Positions 61,010-64,000 of a DNA stretch of 64,000 nt are shown in pieces. The first letter of the stretch is position 1, and every line of letters starts with the position of its first letter. This DNA is from Streptomyces sp. SAJ15. Its GTDB lineage: Bacteria > Actinomycetota > Actinomycetes > Streptomycetales > Streptomycetaceae. Position numbers and translations under genes: made by a program. The stretch covers positions 248,001 to 312,000 of the forward strand of contig NZ_NISY01000006.1 of the NCBI RefSeq assembly GCF_007595705.1, in the 5' to 3' direction. Below the pieces are notes generated by a model that saw only the letters and a program-made list of their open reading frames with translations, had not been told where the DNA came from and did no database searches.

Positions 61010-62107
61010 GTGATCTCGATGCGCTTCACCGAGACGGCCGCTGAGGATCTCGGGTTCTCCGTCTCACCTCTGCTCGAAGCGGTGCATTCCTGGCATGTGC
61101 TCACCGACCCCGGACACCACGCCCTGCACGTGCCCTGGGTACGGCGCTGCCGTCGGCTCCCGGCGGCGCTGCGCCAGCAGATGCGCGAGTACGGCTTCGT
61201 GGTGGCCGACTACATCCCGGCCTTCTTCGAATGCCGGGCGGACGATCACGACGCGGACTTCGCCGACCAGCTTTCGGCAGTGCGCACGCTGCCGGCCGAG
61301 CAGCTGGCCGCCGAGCTTGCCCAGACCCTGGTCGACACCACCCGCTACGACGGCCACGACCTGGTCGAGAACGCCACCACCCGCGATGCCGCCCTCGCCG
61401 AGCTGCAGCGGACCGACCGCGGCCTCGCCGCACGACTGGGCGACGTCCTCACCGACCCCCTGCCGATCCTGGAGGGCGCGCTCACCGTGCTGGAGGACTA
61501 CTGGAGTGCCGCCTTCGCCGAGGAATGGGAACGCCTCGAACCTACCCTGTACGAGGCGATCGCCAGCGCGGGACAGCGGATCGCCCACCAGGGCGTCTTC
61601 CCGATGCTCCGCACCCTGGTACCGCAGATCCGCATCGACCCCGCACGGCGCACGCTGCGCCTGGACCGCCCCCACGACCACGACATCGCCGTCACCCCGG
61701 CCCGCCCGGTGACCTTCACCGCCAGCCACTACGTGTGGCCCCACGTCCGCGTCACCTGCGACGCCCCCTGGCCCCTCAGGATCACCTACCCCGCACTGCC
61801 GCTCGCCCCCGCCTCCACCCCACGCCCCGCGAGCCAGGAGGAACTCCTCTCCGCACTCCGGGCCCTGGCGGCAGCACCACGCCTGCACATCGCGACCTGC
61901 CTCGCCACGCAGAGCCGCAGCACCCAGGAACTCGCCACCCTCCTCGGCCTGTCGCAATCCGTGATCTCCCGCCACCTCCAGCAGATGACCCAGGCAGGAC
62001 TGACCACCACCCGGCGCGACGGCTACTACGTCCTCTACTCCCTCGACCCCACCCGCCTCGACCAGATCGCCGCGGCTCTCGCCGGCCTCGCCACCCCTCA
62101 CGACTGA
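61010..62107 (+). CDS. ArsR-type regulator with DUF5937 sensor domain
   Basis: A 365-residue protein. Residues 1-250 are a DUF5937-like N-terminal domain (FTETAAEDLGFSVSPLLEAVHSWHVLTDPGHHALHVPWVRR, then DYWSAAFAEEWERLEPTLYEAIASAG). The C-terminal 90 residues are a winged-helix of the ArsR type (LLSALRALAAAPRLHIATCLATQSRSTQELATLLGLSQSVISRHLQQMTQAGLTTTRRDGYYVLYSL). The large N-terminal part probably senses a small molecule. GTG at 61010 is the longest start; ATG at 61019 is equally likely and neither has a ribosome site, so it may be leaderless. It is divergent from the YbaK/LysE genes, its likely target. Confidence 0.9.
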   Translation: MISMRFTETAAEDLGFSVSPLLEAVHSWHVLTDPGHHALHVPWVRRCRRLPAALRQQMREYGFVVADYIPAFFECRADDHDADFADQLSAVRTLPAEQLAAELAQTLVDTTRYDGHDLVENATTRDAALAELQRTDRGLAARLGDVLTDPLPILEGALTVLEDYWSAAFAEEWERLEPTLYEAIASAGQRIAHQGVFPMLRTLVPQIRIDPARRTLRLDRPHDHDIAVTPARPVTFTASHYVWPHVRVTCDAPWPLRITYPALPLAPASTPRPASQEELLSALRALAAAPRLHIATCLATQSRSTQELATLLGLSQSVISRHLQQMTQAGLTTTRRDGYYVLYSLDPTRLDQIAAALAGLATPHD

Positions 62108-62240
62108 CGCGGCGGCCCGAGCCCGCGAAGCATCCACCGCGCCGGGTACCACGCCTGACCACGAGTCGTGAACGTCGAAGACGACACGGCGGACGTGCTC
62201 CCGAAGTCACGACCAAGCGCCACGGATCCCCCGATCTCGT

Positions 62241-62438
62241 CCCCTCAGCCTCCCCGAAATAAGACGCCTGATCCACCGCCTCACCAACCGCCGACCCGCA
62301 CCAGTCGACCACGTTCTGCACTGGTCACACTGGCGCCGGAGAAGGCAGCACCAAGCCCGCATCTGTCACTACAAACGACGCGGTCACACCCCACCCGAAG
62401 CTGCACACCCGTCACGACGCACACCGTTGCAGTACTAA
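62241..62438 (+). pseudogene. Remnant of an IS701-type transposase (C-terminus)
   Basis: The frame PLSLPEIRRLIHRL, then VLHWSHWRRRRQHQARICHYKRRGH and a stop at 62436-62438 matches the end of actinobacterial IS701-family transposases (xxEVRRLL...L.WS.WRR.HQ..A...HY.RR). Upstream there is no DDE core. It is a fossil of about 65 codons. Confidence 0.6.
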
Positions 62439-62491
62439 CCCGACGCCGACGCGAACAGCCCGGCGTCGTTCCTCGCCACCGCAGCAGCCCT

Positions 62492-62785
62492 TCACGCCAT
62501 AGACGAAGCCTTGCGTGCCGCCCGGCACGGGGTCCCCGGCGGTGCCGGTTTCACGATTGCCTCGCGCGGCTCGGCCGGTTCCATCGGGCCGACGAGCAGC
62601 GTGGCGCCGCGCGGCGCGGCGGCCAGGCCACGGTGCTCGGCGCACCGGCCGAAGAAGTCGGCCCGTACGGCGACGACGTGCAGCCGGCTCGCCGGCTCGC
62701 GCGCGGCGAGCATCGCAACGATGAACTCCTTCCGCTCAGCGCGATTCTGACAGCGCGTGAACCGCTCCTCGAACTGATCATCCAT
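62492..62785 (-). pseudogene. Remnant of an nSTAND1-type NTPase (Walker B region)
   Basis: The minus strand reads MDDQFEERFTRCQNRAERKEFIVAMLAA, then LHVVAVRADFFGRCAEHRGLAAAPRGATLLVGPMEPAEPREAIVKPA. This is the Walker B (VDQFEE-like) and sensor (VRADFYG, LLVGPM) part of novel STAND NTPase 1 domains found in Streptomyces WD40/AfsR-type proteins. Neither Walker A nor the C-terminal repeats are near, so it is a fragment. Confidence 0.6.
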
Positions 62786-63048
62786 CAGACAGCGCCGTTC
62801 GCCCCCGCCTTCGTGCTCAGTACCTCGCGGTGGGTACCGTCCGCGTCCTCATCCGGCGACAGCACCCGGATGACGGCGGGCGGCGGTGCCGCAGACGGGG
62901 CGACACCGCCGTTCCCGGTGCTTCGGAAGACGGCTGCTGAACAACCGTACAGCCGCTGGAATGGCGAAGCGGTCGTGCCGCAGCGTCCCCCCGGCGAGGG
63001 AGGGAGCGCACGGGCCCGTCCGCTGACGTCTACGTGAAAGGCAGCAAC

Positions 63049-63543
63049 GTGAAAAAGATGACCAGTACCCGCGGTGTCTCGGTGTGATGGCGGCTTGTGC
63101 CGCGCTGACGCTGGCCGCGAGCGCGACGCCTGCGTTGGCCGCCACCGCGACGGAGTCCACTCCGCCCGCGGCCTCGCCGCATGCCTCCGGGTGGAGCGAG
63201 TCGAGGATGACGCCGGGCAACGCCACGGTCGTCGGCGCCACTGGGCCTGAGGCACAGACCACATGGGTGGCGGGCATGGGCTGGGGCTCATCCCCAGGGC
63301 GGAGGACGAGGTGCCCTATTTCCTGCCCACCGTGTGGGAGCGCGACGAGCTGGAACGGCACGGCGTGGAAGTCCGCTGTCGCTCCGGTGCCCCGCACCAC
63401 CAGGGACGCCTCGTTCTTCGGCGTCGACACCCGCGCCCCCGGCGATGCCTGGGCAGTGGGCTCGGCGCGGACCCGCATCGAAGACCGCAGTCACACCGAT
63501 GGGCGCTCCAGCTCCCGGCTCGGTGCTGACCGCGCGCCGGTAA
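63049..63543 (+). pseudogene. Decayed secreted protein
   Basis: GTG 63049 with a GAAAGG site begins VKKMTSTR; one missing base near 63072 then breaks the frame, after which CLGVMAACAALTLAASATPALA completes a signal peptide. The mature part has NATVVGATGPEAQTTWVAGM, then in a second frame GEDEVPYFLPTVWERDE-like text, then back to TSWNGTAWKS and ASFFGVDTRAPGDAWAVGS, the repeat unit (WxGTAWxxV, GVDxRxxxDxWAVG) of a family of secreted Streptomyces propeller-like proteins. At least three frameshifts make it non-functional. Confidence 0.55.
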
Positions 63544-63869
63544 ACGGAGGCGAGAGGGGGATGGGCGGGCGGAGGGCCATCCCCGTTTCCGCCGGTCCCG
63601 GGTGACCGGGTGACTGTCCGGCAGGCCCCACCGGAGGCATGGTCGGTTCGCGGCGAAGGCGACCGTGCCTCTGGAAGACGTACTGCTCGAGCTGTTCCGC
63701 GCCGACCGACGCGTCGTCGAACGACGTTGCCCGGTCCCCGGCTGAGCGCCCTTCGAGCAAGAGCCTTTCAGGGCGCAACTTGATCATCGGGCGTCGGTCG
63801 GGAAAGGTGGGGGCTCGGGGGCGTCCTCGCTCGGGCGTGCCCGTCGTCGCGAAGGAACGGGGAGAGCAC
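63544..63869. other. Upstream region of the thioesterase gene, no gene seen
   Basis: No recognisable frame. It should hold the promoter of the gene starting at 63870. Confidence 0.4.
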
Positions 63870-64000
63870 ATGGCTGACTCGCAGGAGCTGGGACGACGCT
63901 GGATCAGGCGGTTCCACCCCGCGGCGGACAGCGACGTCACGGTGGTCTGCTTCCCGCACGCGGGCGGATCGGCCAGCTACTTCCAGCCGTTGTCCGCTCG
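63870..64000 (+). CDS. Type II thioesterase, N-terminal part (continues past the window)
   Basis: From ATG 63870, with GGGGAGAG upstream, the first 43 residues are visible: RRWIRRFHPAADSDVTVVCFPHAGGSASYFQPLSA. FPHAGGSASYF is the oxyanion-hole signature of TEII/GrsT thioesterases, which clear stalled acyl groups from NRPS and PKS carrier proteins. The gene is cut by the window edge. It implies that a modular biosynthetic cluster starts at or beyond the right border. Confidence 0.88.
   Translation, partial: MADSQELGRRWIRRFHPAADSDVTVVCFPHAGGSASYFQPLSA

Overview
This is high-GC actinobacterial DNA, almost certainly from a Streptomyces chromosome. Nearly every coding stretch has G or C at third positions, GTG and TTG starts are common, and the families present are typical of that genus: DUF5701, CGNR and ABATE regulators, NACHT proteins with membrane repeats, PknB-like kinases, S33 exopeptidases, DUF6228 and IS5-type transposases. 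No rRNA, tRNA, CRISPR array or replication origin was seen. The content is accessory: divergent regulator/enzyme pairs, exporters and secreted hydrolases mixed with many broken genes. That would fit a chromosome arm, but this is an inference.

Layout. 1-4512 holds the end of an unidentified gene, a disrupted beta-propeller gene, a VOC protein and the scar of a multicopper oxidase. 4582-12277 holds a HelR-like helicase (rifamycin tolerance), an SDR, a DHFR/RibD-like reductase, a DUF5701 protein, an alpha/beta hydrolase divergent from a MarR gene that is translationally coupled to a second winged-helix gene, and a TPR protein. 12476-17656 holds a membrane Ser/Thr kinase divergent from a membrane NACHT NTPase, followed by an ATP-grasp enzyme. 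17725-23760 holds remnants, a quinone reductase/GlxA-type regulator pair, a LysE exporter, a matrixin-type metalloprotease with a cysteine switch, and a lipoprotein. 23787-30699 holds two tandem secreted S33 peptidases, an MFS exporter with its LysR regulator, and a secreted trypsin-like protease. 30794-44068 holds a tautomerase, an SDR/HxlR pair, a YihY protein, a CGNR regulator/quinone reductase pair, a RibD-like gene ended by a pentanucleotide repeat, a hydrolase/TetR pair and a PBP4-type D,D-peptidase. 44532-53192 holds a frameshifted kinase, two small DUF proteins, an acyl-CoA-dehydrogenase-like flavoprotein, a secreted serine hydrolase, an MFS/nitroreductase/MarR module. 53761-64000 holds IS remnants, a DUF4097 lipoprotein, an IPT/TIG protein with an internal deletion, a YbaK/LysE/ArsR module, decayed IS701, nSTAND and secreted-protein pieces, and the start of a type II thioesterase at the right edge, which hints at a biosynthetic gene cluster beyond the window.

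Themes. (1) At least eight divergent regulator/enzyme pairs; most have clear inverted repeats in the shared promoter, and several regulators look leaderless. (2) About fifteen broken genes. Several differ from an intact reading by one base in a short C/G run, so some may be sequence errors; others (multicopper oxidase scar, two-component scar, Fic/methyltransferase junction) are real deletions. (3) Minisatellite arrays start at the stop codons of several genes, and one (TTGCC)8 array lies inside a coding region. These are the most distinctive structural features seen. No complete, clearly new multi-gene system could be proved; the kinase/NACHT/ATP-grasp block and the cysteine-switch metalloprotease are the best candidates for further study.
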